Below are positions 45,459-45,644 of a stretch of DNA of 45,644 nt, one piece after another; the first letter of the stretch is position 1, and every line of letters begins with the position of its first letter. The notes beneath the pieces are model-generated. The model was not told the DNA's origin. It was given only the letters and a program-made list of their open reading frames with translations, and did not search any database. This stretch comes from Rhodopila globiformis. Lineage in GTDB: Bacteria; Pseudomonadota; Alphaproteobacteria; Acetobacterales; Acetobacteraceae. Location: positions 1-45,644 of the forward strand of contig NZ_NHRY01000108.1 of assembly GCF_002937115.1 (NCBI RefSeq), read 5' to 3'. The position numbers and the translations under genes are program-made.

Positions 45459-45644
45459 CGTCATGGCCCGGTGTGTCCGCATAGGCGCTAACATAGGGGA
45501 GCAGGGCGTGGTCGTCGCCCTATCGTCATGGCCGGGCGTGTCCCTACGCAATGCACACATCCTGGAAACGAGTCGGAAATGACCGTAAAATCAAGTGCTT
45601 GCCTGGGCGCCAAGAGCGTTCCCCCATCGTCATGGCCCGGCTTG
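45459..45644 (+). repeat. Dispersed repeat units at the window end
   Basis: Three related units fill most of the gene-free end (45369-45644). The block at 45459-45495 (TCATGGCCCGG, TGTCCGCATAGGCGCTAA) matches 25641-25680. A second unit at about 45523-45580 (ATCGTCATGGCCGGGCGTGT...GGAAACGAGT) matches the minus strand of 154-210. A third starts at about 45625 (CCATCGTCATGGCCCGGCTTG) and is cut by the window edge. The repeats follow the cofC stop by about 90 bases. No gene or terminator is evident in 45369-45458. Confidence 0.8.

Noticed and set aside
1-45644. tRNA, rRNA or insertion-sequence transposase genes
   Set aside because: No cloverleaf-like sequence with CCA-end geometry, no rRNA signature and no transposase motif was seen on either strand. 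A tRNAscan or Infernal run would be needed to exclude small RNAs fully.

Overview
The window reads as the chromosome of a GC-rich alphaproteobacterium, most likely Rhodospirillales (Acetobacteraceae-like). The clues are the mnmG, mutS, glnD, bactofilin and chromosomal-type parA/parB proteins, and interspersed palindromes of the 'cgtcatggccggg...cccggccat' type. This placement rests on gene content and family recognition only; no search was run.

Layout. Bases 1-304: a run of six GC-rich hairpins, then a degenerate copy of a dispersed repeat. 305-8380 (minus): mnmG-mutS-glnD and a small M23 peptidase homologue that lacks one expected zinc-ligand His. 8512-14049: fused malic enzyme (maeB), bactofilin, an EI24/CysZ-like membrane protein and a gamma-glutamyltransferase homologue. 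14143-25599: a Sel1-repeat secreted protein, acyl-CoA dehydrogenase, sirtuin, a fragment of a thiamine-diphosphate enzyme, an NtaA-type flavin monooxygenase, two CaiB/BaiF CoA-transferases and an enoyl-CoA hydratase. parA-parB lie among these, far from mnmG and without rsmG between them. 25600-25919: dispersed repeats with a large inverted repeat. 25920-30234 (minus): RND efflux adaptor and pump. 30448-36970 (minus): an ABC carbohydrate-type importer followed by an Ldh-family dehydrogenase and a CobW-type GTPase. 37398-39618 (minus): a decayed second copy of the binding-protein gene, then a small membrane protein, a DUF35 protein and a thiolase-like protein. 39737-41761 (minus): the ruins of a nitrate-assimilation locus (frameshifted nasT, intact-looking nasS, a 3' stub of cobA/SUMT). 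41975-45368 (plus): a compact coenzyme F420 operon, fgd-cofE-cofD-cofC. 45369-45644: more dispersed repeats.

The most notable system is the F420 operon. It joins three late F420 biosynthesis enzymes to an F420-dependent glucose-6-phosphate dehydrogenase homologue whose recalled substrate-binding residues are all present, in a proteobacterial setting. The FO-synthase genes must lie elsewhere. The second theme is decay: four separate gene remnants or frameshifts lie in this window (TPP enzyme, solute-binding protein, nasT, cobA), which points to active remodelling of accessory metabolism around a conserved core.
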